Source: Micromonospora rubida
GTDB taxonomy: Bacteria; Actinomycetota; Actinomycetes; Mycobacteriales; Micromonosporaceae
Assembly: GCF_009908295.1 (NCBI RefSeq)
Contig: NZ_JAAALO010000005.1
Span: forward strand, 124,001 to 188,000
Reading direction: 5' to 3'
Length of the DNA stretch: 64,000 nucleotides
Below are positions 39,157 to 48,118 of the stretch, piece by piece; within the stretch, counting starts at the first letter, position 1; each line of letters starts with the position of its first letter. The notes beneath the pieces are model-generated. The model was not told the origin of the DNA, did no database searches, and worked only from the letters and a program-made list of their open reading frames with translations. The translations under genes and the position numbers were made by a program.

Positions 39157-42100
39157 TCACGCGGTGCCGCCGGGGCGGCGGGGAGGGATACGTCGGGTCC
39201 GGCTGCGGCGGGCGGCGGCCCGCAGCGCGGCGCGGGCCAGTTCCGGTCGGTCGGCCGCGCCGTCGAGGTGGGCGGCGAGGGCCCGGACTGTGGGGTGGCG
39301 GAACAGGTCGAGCATCGCGATCGACCGGCCGGTGGCGGCGGTCAGCCGGGCGTGCACGGCGGCCAGGGCGAGGGAGTGCCCGCCGATGTCGAAGAAGTTG
39401 TCGGTGAACCCGACCCGGTCACGTTCCAGGACCTCCCGCCAGATGCCGGCGACCAGTTCCTCGGTGTCGGTGAGCGCGTCCGGGCCGGCGGGCAGCGCCA
39501 CCGTCCGCGCGGGCTCGGCCGTCGCGGCGACGGTCATCGCACCGAGCTGGGCGGTGCGCACGGTCGGCCGGGGCAGCTCGGCGGCGACCTCGCCGGCCGG
39601 CGCGTCGGAGGCGGCGGCCAGCGCGCCGACCAGGGCGGCCAGGTCGGCCAGCAGCGCGTCGATCCGGTCGGCGTCGAACAGGTCCGGGTTGTGCACCACC
39701 TCGACCCCGAGCCGGCCGGCCCGCTCCGCCACGTAGACGGTGAGGTCGAACGGGGAGCCGGGCTTGGGCACCGGCGCGGGCTCGCCGGCCAGCCCGGTCA
39801 GCGCCAGCCGGGGCTGGGCGAAGTTGAGCACGTTGAACAGCACCTGCACCAGCGGCGCCCGGCAGGTGTCCCGGCCGACGCCGAGCGCCTCGACGATCTT
39901 CTCCAGCGGAGCACCGGGGTGGGCGGTGGCGTCGTGCAGCTCGGCCGCGCAGCGGTCGACCAGCTCGGCGAAGCTCGCCCCGCCGGTGCGTACCCGCACC
40001 GGCACGGTGTCGATGAAGAACCCGACGACGTCGTCGAACGCGGCCAGCCGCCGGTCGGCGACGATCGCGCCGACGACGTGGTCGTCGCCGCCGGTGAGCC
40101 GGCTCAGCAGCTCGCCGAAGCCGGCCAGCAGCACCGCCGCGACGCCCGTGCCGCGGCGCTCGGCCAGCGCCCGCACCGCCCGGTCCGCCTCGGCGGACAG
40201 GGTGACCGCGGCCTCCACGCCGGTGTACGTCTGCACGGCGGGGCGGGGCCGGTCGCGGGGCAGGTCCAGCACGGTCGGCACGCCGCGCAGGTGCCCGGCC
40301 CACCAGGCCAGGTCCTCGGCGCCGCGCCGGCGGTCCCGCTCGGCCCGCCAGACGGCGTAGTCGGCGTACCGGGCGGCCACGGCGGGCAGGGCGGGGGCCG
40401 CGCCGGCCACGGCCAGCGCGTACGCGGCGGCGAGGTCGTCGTAGAACACCGCCTCGGACCAGCCGTCGAACACGGCGTGGTGCCAGGTGATCGCGAGCAC
40501 GTGGGTGGCCGGGCCGAGCCGGTACACGGCGACCTGCCAGGGCGGCCCGGTGGCCAGGTCGAACGCGTGCGCCGCGCCGGCGGCGAGCATCCCGGCCAGC
40601 TCCGCCTCCGGGTCCGCGCCGCCGGTCAGGTCGAGCACCGGCACCGCCACGTCGGTGGGTTCCTCGCACACCGCGTACGGCACCCCGGCGGTCTGCGGGA
40701 TGCGCCAGCGCAGCACGTCGTGCCGCTCGGCCACGGCGCGCAGGGCCGCGCCGAGGGCGGGGACGTCCAGCTCGCCGTGCAGCCGGTGGGCCACCGCGAT
40801 GTTGTAGGGCGCACTGGACGGGGCGAGCTGGTCGACGAACCACAGCCGGCGCTGCGGCGGGGACAGGGTGGGCGGGTTGCCGGTGGTCAGCCCGTCGCCG
40901 GGGTCCGGGGCGGCGGCGGTGATCCGTTCGACGAGGCCGGTCAGGGTGCGGCCGGCGAACACGTCCCGGGTGTCGACGTGCCGGCCCAGCTCGGCCCGGA
41001 GCGCGGCGACCAGCCGCATCGCGGCGATGGAGTTCCCGCCGGCGGCGAGGAAGTCGGTGTCCGGGCCGGGGGCGGCGCCGAGCAGCCGGGCCCAGGCCCG
41101 GGCCACGGCCCGGGTGACCGGGTCGGCGTCGGCCGGCCCGCCGTCGGCCACGGGCGCGGGGCGGGCGGCGGCGGCCAGGGCGCGCAGCGCCACGCGGTCC
41201 AGCTTCCCGCTGATCGGGCTGACCGGCAGCGCGGCCAGGCGCACCGTCCGGGCCGGGCACATCGCGGCGGTCAGCCGGGGCTCGGCGTACGCGCGCACCG
41301 CCGCGTCGTCGGGGGCGTCGGCGGGGGTGAGGAACGCGACCAGCTCGGCGCCGGCCGGCCCGTCGACGGCCTCGACGGCGACCCGGTCGACGCCGGGCAG
41401 CCCGGCGAGGACGGCCTCGACCTCGCCCAGCTCGATACGCTGCCCACGGATCTTGACCTGCCGGTCGGCCCGGCCGTGGTAGACGATCCGCCCGTCGGGG
41501 GCCTGGGTGACCAGGTCGCCGGTGCGGTACAGCCGCTCCCCGGGCAGCCCGGAGAACGGGTCGGGCACGAACCGCTCGGCGGTCAGGCCGGGCCGGTCGA
41601 GGTAGCCGTCGGCCAGGCCGGGGCCGCCGATCAGCAGCTCACCGGTCTCCCCCGGCGGCACCGGGCGCAGCTCGGCGTCGACCACGTACGCCCGGTGGTT
41701 GGGCACCGGCAGGCCGATCGGCACCGGGTCCGTCTCGGCGGCGGTCAGCTCGCCGCTGACCGCCACCACCGTGATCTCGGTGGGGCCGTAGCTGTTGATG
41801 AAGCGCCGGCCGGGCGCCCAGCGGGCGGCCAGCTCGGCGGGCACGGCCTCGCCGCCGCAGAGCACGGTGCGCCAGCCGGGCAGCTCGGCCGGGTCCAGCA
41901 TGGACAGCACGGTCGGGGTGATGAAGCCCCAGTTCACCTCGTGCTCGGCGACGAACCGGGTCAGCCTGGCCGGGTCGGAGCGGTCGTCGGCGCCGAGGAG
42001 CTGCACGGCACCGCCGAGCAGCAGCGGGACGAACAGGTCGATGACGGCCGCGTCGAAGCCGAGCGAGGCGACGCCGAGGCTGCGCACCGAGGCGTCCGCG

Positions 42101-42675
42101 CCGGACAGGGCCGCGCAGCCGGTGGCGAACTCGACGACGTTGCGGTGGCTGACCAGCACTCCCTTGGGGCGGCCGGTGGAGCCGGAGGTGAACAGCACGT
42201 ACGCCGGGTCGCCGGGGCGGGCCGGGCAGGGGGTGAGCGGGGCGGGGCCGGGCAGCCCGAGCGTCTCCATGCCGGGCGCGTCGCCGAACTCGGCCTCGGC
42301 GGCGTCGCCGACGACGATCCGCACGCGAGCGTCGGCGGCGATCTCGCGCAGCCGCCGGCGCGGGCCGCCCGGCTCCAGCGGCACGTAGCAGCAGCCGGCG
42401 AGCAGCACGCCGAGGACGGTGACCACGAGGTCAGGCCGCCGCTCACCGCACACCCCGACCCGGCTCTGCCGGCCGATGCCGCGCTCGCGCAGGGCGGCGG
42501 CCACGCCGGCGGCCCGGTCGACCAGTTCCCGGTAGGTGAGCCGCTCGTCCCACTGGCGCACCGCCACCGCATCCGGGGTCCGCGCGGCCTGGGCGGCGAT
42601 CAGCTCGGCCAGCGTGGCGTCTGGCCAGGGCAGCGGCTCCCCGTGCGCGGCGCTGATGGACAGGATGTCGGTCAC
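39157..42675 (-). CDS. NRPS A-PCP-C-PCP
   Basis: The 1172-residue protein has an adenylation domain (about 20-510), a carrier (GGNSIAAM, Ser near 549), a condensation domain (about 590-1030, WHHAVFDG) and a second carrier (IGGHSLAL, near 1098). No adenylation domain serves the second carrier, so it must be loaded in trans or by an unusual route. Specificity positions read D-A-I-F-L-G-S-V-V-K, close to leucine/isoleucine codes; branched aliphatic is the best guess. The GTG at 42675 overlaps the LanB-like stop (GTGA). Confidence 0.92.
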   Translation of the reverse strand: MTDILSISAAHGEPLPWPDATLAELIAAQAARTPDAVAVRQWDERLTYRELVDRAAGVAAALRERGIGRQSRVGVCGERRPDLVVTVLGVLLAGCCYVPLEPGGPRRRLREIAADARVRIVVGDAAEAEFGDAPGMETLGLPGPAPLTPCPARPGDPAYVLFTSGSTGRPKGVLVSHRNVVEFATGCAALSGADASVRSLGVASLGFDAAVIDLFVPLLLGGAVQLLGADDRSDPARLTRFVAEHEVNWGFITPTVLSMLDPAELPGWRTVLCGGEAVPAELAARWAPGRRFINSYGPTEITVVAVSGELTAAETDPVPIGLPVPNHRAYVVDAELRPVPPGETGELLIGGPGLADGYLDRPGLTAERFVPDPFSGLPGERLYRTGDLVTQAPDGRIVYHGRADRQVKIRGQRIELGEVEAVLAGLPGVDRVAVEAVDGPAGAELVAFLTPADAPDDAAVRAYAEPRLTAAMCPARTVRLAALPVSPISGKLDRVALRALAAAARPAPVADGGPADADPVTRAVARAWARLLGAAPGPDTDFLAAGGNSIAAMRLVAALRAELGRHVDTRDVFAGRTLTGLVERITAAAPDPGDGLTTGNPPTLSPPQRRLWFVDQLAPSSAPYNIAVAHRLHGELDVPALGAALRAVAERHDVLRWRIPQTAGVPYAVCEEPTDVAVPVLDLTGGADPEAELAGMLAAGAAHAFDLATGPPWQVAVYRLGPATHVLAITWHHAVFDGWSEAVFYDDLAAAYALAVAGAAPALPAVAARYADYAVWRAERDRRRGAEDLAWWAGHLRGVPTVLDLPRDRPRPAVQTYTGVEAAVTLSAEADRAVRALAERRGTGVAAVLLAGFGELLSRLTGGDDHVVGAIVADRRLAAFDDVVGFFIDTVPVRVRTGGASFAELVDRCAAELHDATAHPGAPLEKIVEALGVGRDTCRAPLVQVLFNVLNFAQPRLALTGLAGEPAPVPKPGSPFDLTVYVAERAGRLGVEVVHNPDLFDADRIDALLADLAALVGALAAASDAPAGEVAAELPRPTVRTAQLGAMTVAATAEPARTVALPAGPDALTDTEELVAGIWREVLERDRVGFTDNFFDIGGHSLALAAVHARLTAATGRSIAMLDLFRHPTVRALAAHLDGAADRPELARAALRAAARRSRTRRIPPRRPGGTA

Positions 42676-44981
42676 CCGTGTGCTCCCCGGTAGGTGGCTG
42701 GATCGGTGATCTGCAGGCGCAGCTCGCTGACGTAGCCGTGCCCGCCCGCGTCGGTGACCCAGGCGTCGGCGGGGGCGGGCAGCAGCTCGCTGACCGTGAG
42801 CGAGACGTCCGGCCCGGTCCGGGCGGCGGCGTCGGCCATCGCGCACAGCGACTGGGCGTACAGCGGGCCGGTCAGGTCGAAGTAACAGGGCTTGACCTCG
42901 GTGCCCACCTTGACGAACACCCGTTCGGGCAGGCCCAGGCGCTCCCGCCAGCGGCGCACCGCCAGGTACCGCCCGGTGTCGCCGGTGACCCCGGCCAGGC
43001 CGCTGTCGGCGACGGTGGTGCGCCAGGTGCGCCGGGCCACGACCAGCCGGTCGATGGTGATCCGGGGGGTGGTGGGGGCCGGGGCGAGCAGCTTGAAGCT
43101 GTCCAGCAGCAGGACGCCGAGCAGGTGGGCGAAGACCTCCACCAGCGGCCACCGGCCGCCGTCGGGGGTGACCGCGCTCAGCCCGTCCCCGGTGTCCTCC
43201 ACCCGCACGGCGCTGGCCGCGACCAGCCGTTCACGGTCCCCGCCACGGGCGGTGTCGATGCCGAACTGCCGGTCGTCGGGCCCGTCGAAGTGCCAGGTGG
43301 TGCGGGTGGCCTGCCGTGGGAACCCCTCCGGGTAGAGCAGCCGGACGCGGGCCGCACCCAGGTCGGCGTCGATGCCGGCGCGCAGCGTCGCCGGGTCGGG
43401 GTGGAACGGGCTGAGCACCGCGCTGTCGAACGGCACCATCGCCGGGTGCAGCTCACCGAGGACGAGCAGGAACTCGCCCCGGTTCAGCGCCGCCACGTCG
43501 GTGGCGCTGATCTGCAGGTCGGGGCTGTGTGACCGGGCGTTGGGCCAGCCGGGGGCGGTGGCCGGGAAGATCGCCTCGGCCCGGGCGGCCAGGTCGGCGC
43601 TGCGCAGCAGCAGCTCCGGCTGCCCGGCGGCAACGGTGTCGAGCCCGAACAGCTCGGCCCACCGGGCGGTGAAGCTGGCGCTGGCCGACGCGACCGGGCC
43701 GTCGGGGGCGAGGATCAGCCCTTGGGCGAGCGGCCAGATGTCGGCCAGCCGGACCGGCCCCTCGGTGGCCTGCTCGGCGTGCAGCTCGGCCAGGATCCGC
43801 TCGCAGGCGGCGCCGATCTCGGCGGTGAGCCAGCGGGCGGCCCGCAGCACGATCGCCAGCGGCGCGGCGAGCGCGTCGAGCACGTCGGAGCCGACGGCGA
43901 AGTCCAGGTCCCGCCCGGTGTCCTCGTAGACCACCGTGCGGCCGGTGTACATCTGCCCGCTGTGCCGGCTGGCTGGCCGGCCGGTGACGGCGGTGAACTC
44001 GGCGTTCAAGGCGGCCAGGGCGGCGGCGAGCCGGTCGGGGTCACCGGCCGCGGCGGCCACCTCGTCGCGGGTGGCGCGGAGCCGGTCGAAGTCGCCGGCG
44101 ACCCCGGCCCGCACTGCGGGGTCGCCGATCGCGGCGATCCGCGCGGCGAGCACCTGCTCGGCGCGGGGGCTGTTCGGCAGTCCGGCGTCCCAGGTGAGCA
44201 GGCCGCGCTCGACCAGCCGGTCGAGCAGCAGGAGCCCGTCGTCGGCGCGGCGCAGCCCGGCGTCGCCGTCGGCGCACAGCCGTTGCACCAGCTCCCCGGC
44301 GGGGGTGTGGCCGTCGCAGCCGGCCAGCAGCAGGGCCTCCAGCGCGGACAGCTCGACCGACGGGTGCAGCGCCCGACGCAACTGGCGACCGTCGAGGGCC
44401 AGGTGGGGTGGCAGCACCGGCGCCCACCACCGGCGCACCGCGAGGTCGTCGGCGAGCCGGTCGGCGTACGCCATCAGCGCCCACGCCTCGAAGTGCACCT
44501 CGCGCCGGTCGACCAGGCGGGGCCCCGGGGTCAGCCGGGTCCCGGCGGTGTCGGGGTCGATGACGCCCCAGCAGACCGGCCCGAAGAAGCCGATGGTCTC
44601 GGCCTTGCCGCAGTAGCGCTGCCAGTACCGCAGCACCGCGATCTCCCGCCTGCGGCGGCGGGCGTTGCGCACCCCCGGGTCGGTGCGCAGCAACCCGTCC
44701 AGGGCCACCAGCATGTCGGGGTTCTGCCAGGTGACGGCCTCCCGAAGCAGCGGGTCGGCGCAGATCTCGTCGAGCGTGGCGGAGGACCGCGCGAAGGCCT
44801 CGACGAGCGCCTTCTCGTAGACCTCTTCGGTGAACTGGCCGGCGAGCAGCCCGTCGGCGGTGGCCGCGGCCTCCGGCGCGGCGAACCGGTCGAGCCCGGC
44901 GGCGGGGAAGCCGGCGGCGCGCAGCACCACGTCCCGCCACACCGACCAGCCGGTGTCACCCAGTGGCAGCAGATGGTTCAT
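42672..44981 (-). CDS. LanB-like (lantibiotic dehydratase N-terminal type) protein
   Basis: The 769-residue protein matches the LanB glutamylation domain (PF04738) along its length: FPAAGLDRF, the LREAVTWQNP segment, YWQRYCGKAETIGFFGPVCW (equivalent to the R-x-TPYG region of NisB, here changed to ETIG), HSPDLQISATDVAAL with VLGELH, TPRITIDRLVVARRTW and VKVGTEVKPCYFDL. LanB enzymes use glutamyl-tRNA to activate Ser/Thr, and small relatives add amino acids from tRNA. No elimination domain, LanC or precursor peptide is near. It is a paralogue of the C-terminal part of the next gene upstream. Overlap with it is ATGA. Role in this NRPS operon is unknown. Confidence 0.85.
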   Translation of the reverse strand: MNHLLPLGDTGWSVWRDVVLRAAGFPAAGLDRFAAPEAAATADGLLAGQFTEEVYEKALVEAFARSSATLDEICADPLLREAVTWQNPDMLVALDGLLRTDPGVRNARRRRREIAVLRYWQRYCGKAETIGFFGPVCWGVIDPDTAGTRLTPGPRLVDRREVHFEAWALMAYADRLADDLAVRRWWAPVLPPHLALDGRQLRRALHPSVELSALEALLLAGCDGHTPAGELVQRLCADGDAGLRRADDGLLLLDRLVERGLLTWDAGLPNSPRAEQVLAARIAAIGDPAVRAGVAGDFDRLRATRDEVAAAAGDPDRLAAALAALNAEFTAVTGRPASRHSGQMYTGRTVVYEDTGRDLDFAVGSDVLDALAAPLAIVLRAARWLTAEIGAACERILAELHAEQATEGPVRLADIWPLAQGLILAPDGPVASASASFTARWAELFGLDTVAAGQPELLLRSADLAARAEAIFPATAPGWPNARSHSPDLQISATDVAALNRGEFLLVLGELHPAMVPFDSAVLSPFHPDPATLRAGIDADLGAARVRLLYPEGFPRQATRTTWHFDGPDDRQFGIDTARGGDRERLVAASAVRVEDTGDGLSAVTPDGGRWPLVEVFAHLLGVLLLDSFKLLAPAPTTPRITIDRLVVARRTWRTTVADSGLAGVTGDTGRYLAVRRWRERLGLPERVFVKVGTEVKPCYFDLTGPLYAQSLCAMADAAARTGPDVSLTVSELLPAPADAWVTDAGGHGYVSELRLQITDPATYRGAHG

Positions 44982-47900
44982 CGACCGGACCGCCCCTCGT
45001 CGTCGACGATGTGCAGCCGCAGTTCGCTGAAGTAGCGCCGGCCGGCGGCGTCGGGCACCCAGGCGTCGTCCGGGGTCGGCAGCATCTCGCTGACGGTCAG
45101 CGAAACCCCGTCCCCGCCGTCCTTGCGGGCCGCCCGGACCATGGCGCAGAGCGTGGCGGCGTACGCCGGGCTGCCCAGGTCGACGTAGCAGGGCTTGACC
45201 TCGGTGCCGAGCTTGACGTACACCAGCTCAGGCAGGCCGAGGTCGCGCCGCCAGCGGCGGACGGCGAGGAACCGGTCCCGCTCGCTGGTGACGTCGGCCA
45301 AGCCGCACTCCCCCACGGTGGTGCGCCACGTCTGCCGGGCCACCACCAGCCCGTCCAGGGTGATCCGCGGCGTGTACGGGGCGGCGGCGACCAGCTTGAA
45401 CCCGTCGACCGCGTGGGTGCTCAGCAGCCCGGCGAAGACCTCGGTGAGCGGCCAGGAGGCCCCGTCCCGGGCGGTGGCCACGAGCCGGCCGTCGTGGTCG
45501 CCCACGGTGAGGTCGACGGTGGGCATCACCCGGTCCGGGTCGGCGCCCGGCGCGGCCACGAACCCGAGCTGCCGGTCGGTGGGGCCGGCCAGCGCCTCGG
45601 CGGTGCGGCTGCTGGTGCGGGGCCAGTCGACCGGCAGCAGCGGCCGGATCCGCCGCTGGCCCAGGTCGGCGGCGAGCGCCGCGCGCAGCCGCTCCACGTC
45701 CGGGTGGGACGGGGTGAACACCTGGCAGTCGAACGACGGCCAGGCGGCGTGCAGCTCGCCGAGCACCACGGTGTAGTCGCCACAGGCCAGCGCGTCGGCG
45801 TCGGTGGCGCAGATCTGGAGGTCGGGGCTGTGCAGCCGGCCGCTGGTCCAGTCGCCGGGACGGGCCGGGAACACCTCGGCGACCCGGTCGGCCAGGTCGG
45901 TGGTGGACAGCCGCACCTCCGTGCTGCCCGCGGGCAGGTCGGCCAGGCGGAACAGCCCGGCCCAGCGGGCGGCGAACTCGACGGCGACGGCGTCGACGGG
46001 CCGCTCCCCGGTGCCCCAGAACATCCCCTGCGTCAGGAACCACAGGTCGGCCAGCGACACCGGGCCGCCGCCGGCCTCGGCGCGCAGCTCGTCGTACAGC
46101 TCGCGGAACATCGCCCCGTACGCCTGCTCCAGCTCGTCGGCCAGCCAGCGGGCGGCCCGCAGCAGCACGGCGAGCGGGGCGGCCAGGTCGGCCAGCAGCG
46201 GCGCGCCGAAGACGACGTCGAGGTCGCGGGCGGTGTCCTCGTAGCAGAGGGTGCGCCCGGCGTACATGTGGCCGGCTCGGCGGCGGGCCGGCTGGCCGGT
46301 CAGCTCGGTGAACGTCTCGTCGAGCCGGTCGAGGGCGGCGCGCAGCCGGTCGGGGTCGCCCGCCGCGGCGGCCACCTCGTCGCGGGCGCCCCGCAGCCGG
46401 TCCAGCCCCTCCCGGGCGGCCCGCCGGACCGGCTCGTCGCCGATGCCGTCGATCCGCGCCAGCAGCCGGTCCTCGGCCTGCGGGCTGACGGGCAGGCCGG
46501 CGTCCCAGGTGATCAGCTCCCGCTCGACCAGCCGGTCGAGCAGGGCGTACCCGTCCTCGGCGCGGCGCAGCCCGACGGCCGGGTCGACGACCAGGTCCCG
46601 GGCGGGGCGGTACCCGTCTGCGGCGGCGAGCAGGGCCGCCTCCACGGGGCTGAGGGTGACCGGGGGACGGCCGGGCCGCAGCACCGACCGGTCGCGCAGG
46701 CTCACGTGCGGCTGGAGCATCGGCGGCCACCACCGGCGCACCGCGAGGTCGGCGCCGATCCGGTCGGCGTACGTGGTCAGCGCCCACGACTCGAACCACA
46801 CCCAGCGTCGCCGGGTCAGGGCCGGGCCGGGGCGCACCCGGGCGGTCCCGGTCAGCTCCGGGTCGAGGGTGACCCAGCAGCTCGGGCCGAAGAAGCCGAC
46901 GGTCTCGTTCTTGCCGCAGTAGCGCTGCCAGTACTTCAGCAGGGCCCGCTCGCGGTCCCGGCGGCGCACGTTGCGGGCGGCGTCGGCACCGCCCCGGGTC
47001 AGCCCGTCGAGGGCGAGCAGGGCGGTGCGGTTCTGCCAGGTGACGGCCTCCCGCAGCAGCGGGTCGGCGGCCAGCTCGCTGAGCCGGCCGGCGGCGGCGG
47101 CGAGCGCCTCGGCGAGTTCCTTGTCGAACCGCTCCTCGCCCGCCCCGGTGGCGAGCAGCTCGTCGGCCGCGGCGGCGGCCCGCGGAGCGCTGAACTCGGT
47201 GAGCCCGTCGGCGGGGAAGCCGGTGGTGCGCAGCATCGCGTCGCGCCACACCGACCAGCCCGTGTCGCCCAGGGGCACCCGGTGCCCGGCCGCGTCCGTC
47301 GTGGCCGCCGCGCCGGCCGCCTGCGACGCGCCCTTCGGATCAGCCGGGCCGTCCGGGGCCGGCGCGGTCCCGTTCGCGCCGGCGACCCGGACGGCGGTCG
47401 TGAGGTCGGCACCGATAGTCGCGGCCAACTCGGGGAGGCGGTCGTGCAGGAAGAAGTGCCCGCCGTCGATCTCGTGCAGGGTGAACCCGGCGGCGGTGTG
47501 CCGCTCCCAGGCGACGCTCTGCGCGTGGCTCACCGCCCGGTCGGACCGCCCGCCGAACGCCACGACCGGCACCGGCAGCGGCTCGCCCGGGACGTACCGG
47601 TAGCTGTCCACCCGGCCGAAGTCCGCGCGCAGCAGCGGCAGCAGCAGCTCCACCAGCTCGGGGTGCTCCAGCACGCCGGCCGGCAGTCCGCCGCCGTCGC
47701 CAAGCCGGCGCAGCAGTTCGTCGTCGTCCACCCGGGACAGCCCGTCGAAGAGGCTGGCGTCGTCGACGTGCGGGGCCCGGGCACCGCCCACGTACAGCCG
47801 CAGCGGCAGCGGCCCGCCGGTGCGGCGCAGCTCGCGGACCACCTCGAAGCCGACCCGCCCGCCCATCGAGTGGCCGTAGATCGCGTACGGCCGGTCGGCC

Positions 47901-48118
47901 CGCCCGGCGATCGCGGCGGCGACGTCGGCGACGGTGAAGTTCGGGTCCTCGCTGATTCGGTTCTCCCGGCCGGGAAGTTGCACCGGCAGCACCTCGACGT
48001 CGGCGCCGAACTCCCGCTGCCAGTCGCGGAACGCGCTCGCGCCGGCACCGGCGTAGGGCAGGCAGAACAATCGCACCGGCGCCTGGGGTCGGCTTCCGGC
48101 GGAGACGAACCAGTTCAC
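44978..48118 (-). CDS. type II thioesterase fused to LanB-like protein
   Basis: The 1046-residue protein starts with a type II thioesterase (about 1-240: LFCLPYAGAGASAF, Ser 84 in YGHSMGG, DGGHFFL) of the kind that removes wrong groups from carrier domains. A linker rich in Ala and Pro follows (about 245-280), then a full LanB-like region from about 285 (VPLGDTGWSVWRDAMLR, YWQRYCGKNETVGFFG, HSPDLQICATDADAL, TPRITLDGLVVARQTW, VKLGTEVKPCYVDL). The fusion ties the LanB-like activity to carrier-bound intermediates. It begins at the GTG at 48118, overlapping the previous stop (GTGA). Confidence 0.87.
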   Translation of the reverse strand: MNWFVSAGSRPQAPVRLFCLPYAGAGASAFRDWQREFGADVEVLPVQLPGRENRISEDPNFTVADVAAAIAGRADRPYAIYGHSMGGRVGFEVVRELRRTGGPLPLRLYVGGARAPHVDDASLFDGLSRVDDDELLRRLGDGGGLPAGVLEHPELVELLLPLLRADFGRVDSYRYVPGEPLPVPVVAFGGRSDRAVSHAQSVAWERHTAAGFTLHEIDGGHFFLHDRLPELAATIGADLTTAVRVAGANGTAPAPDGPADPKGASQAAGAAATTDAAGHRVPLGDTGWSVWRDAMLRTTGFPADGLTEFSAPRAAAAADELLATGAGEERFDKELAEALAAAAGRLSELAADPLLREAVTWQNRTALLALDGLTRGGADAARNVRRRDRERALLKYWQRYCGKNETVGFFGPSCWVTLDPELTGTARVRPGPALTRRRWVWFESWALTTYADRIGADLAVRRWWPPMLQPHVSLRDRSVLRPGRPPVTLSPVEAALLAAADGYRPARDLVVDPAVGLRRAEDGYALLDRLVERELITWDAGLPVSPQAEDRLLARIDGIGDEPVRRAAREGLDRLRGARDEVAAAAGDPDRLRAALDRLDETFTELTGQPARRRAGHMYAGRTLCYEDTARDLDVVFGAPLLADLAAPLAVLLRAARWLADELEQAYGAMFRELYDELRAEAGGGPVSLADLWFLTQGMFWGTGERPVDAVAVEFAARWAGLFRLADLPAGSTEVRLSTTDLADRVAEVFPARPGDWTSGRLHSPDLQICATDADALACGDYTVVLGELHAAWPSFDCQVFTPSHPDVERLRAALAADLGQRRIRPLLPVDWPRTSSRTAEALAGPTDRQLGFVAAPGADPDRVMPTVDLTVGDHDGRLVATARDGASWPLTEVFAGLLSTHAVDGFKLVAAAPYTPRITLDGLVVARQTWRTTVGECGLADVTSERDRFLAVRRWRRDLGLPELVYVKLGTEVKPCYVDLGSPAYAATLCAMVRAARKDGGDGVSLTVSEMLPTPDDAWVPDAAGRRYFSELRLHIVDDEGRSGR

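Noticed and set aside
42672..48118. Class I lanthipeptide cluster
   Set aside because: There is no precursor peptide, LanC cyclase, protease or LanB elimination domain; the LanB-like genes are embedded in an NRPS/PKS operon.
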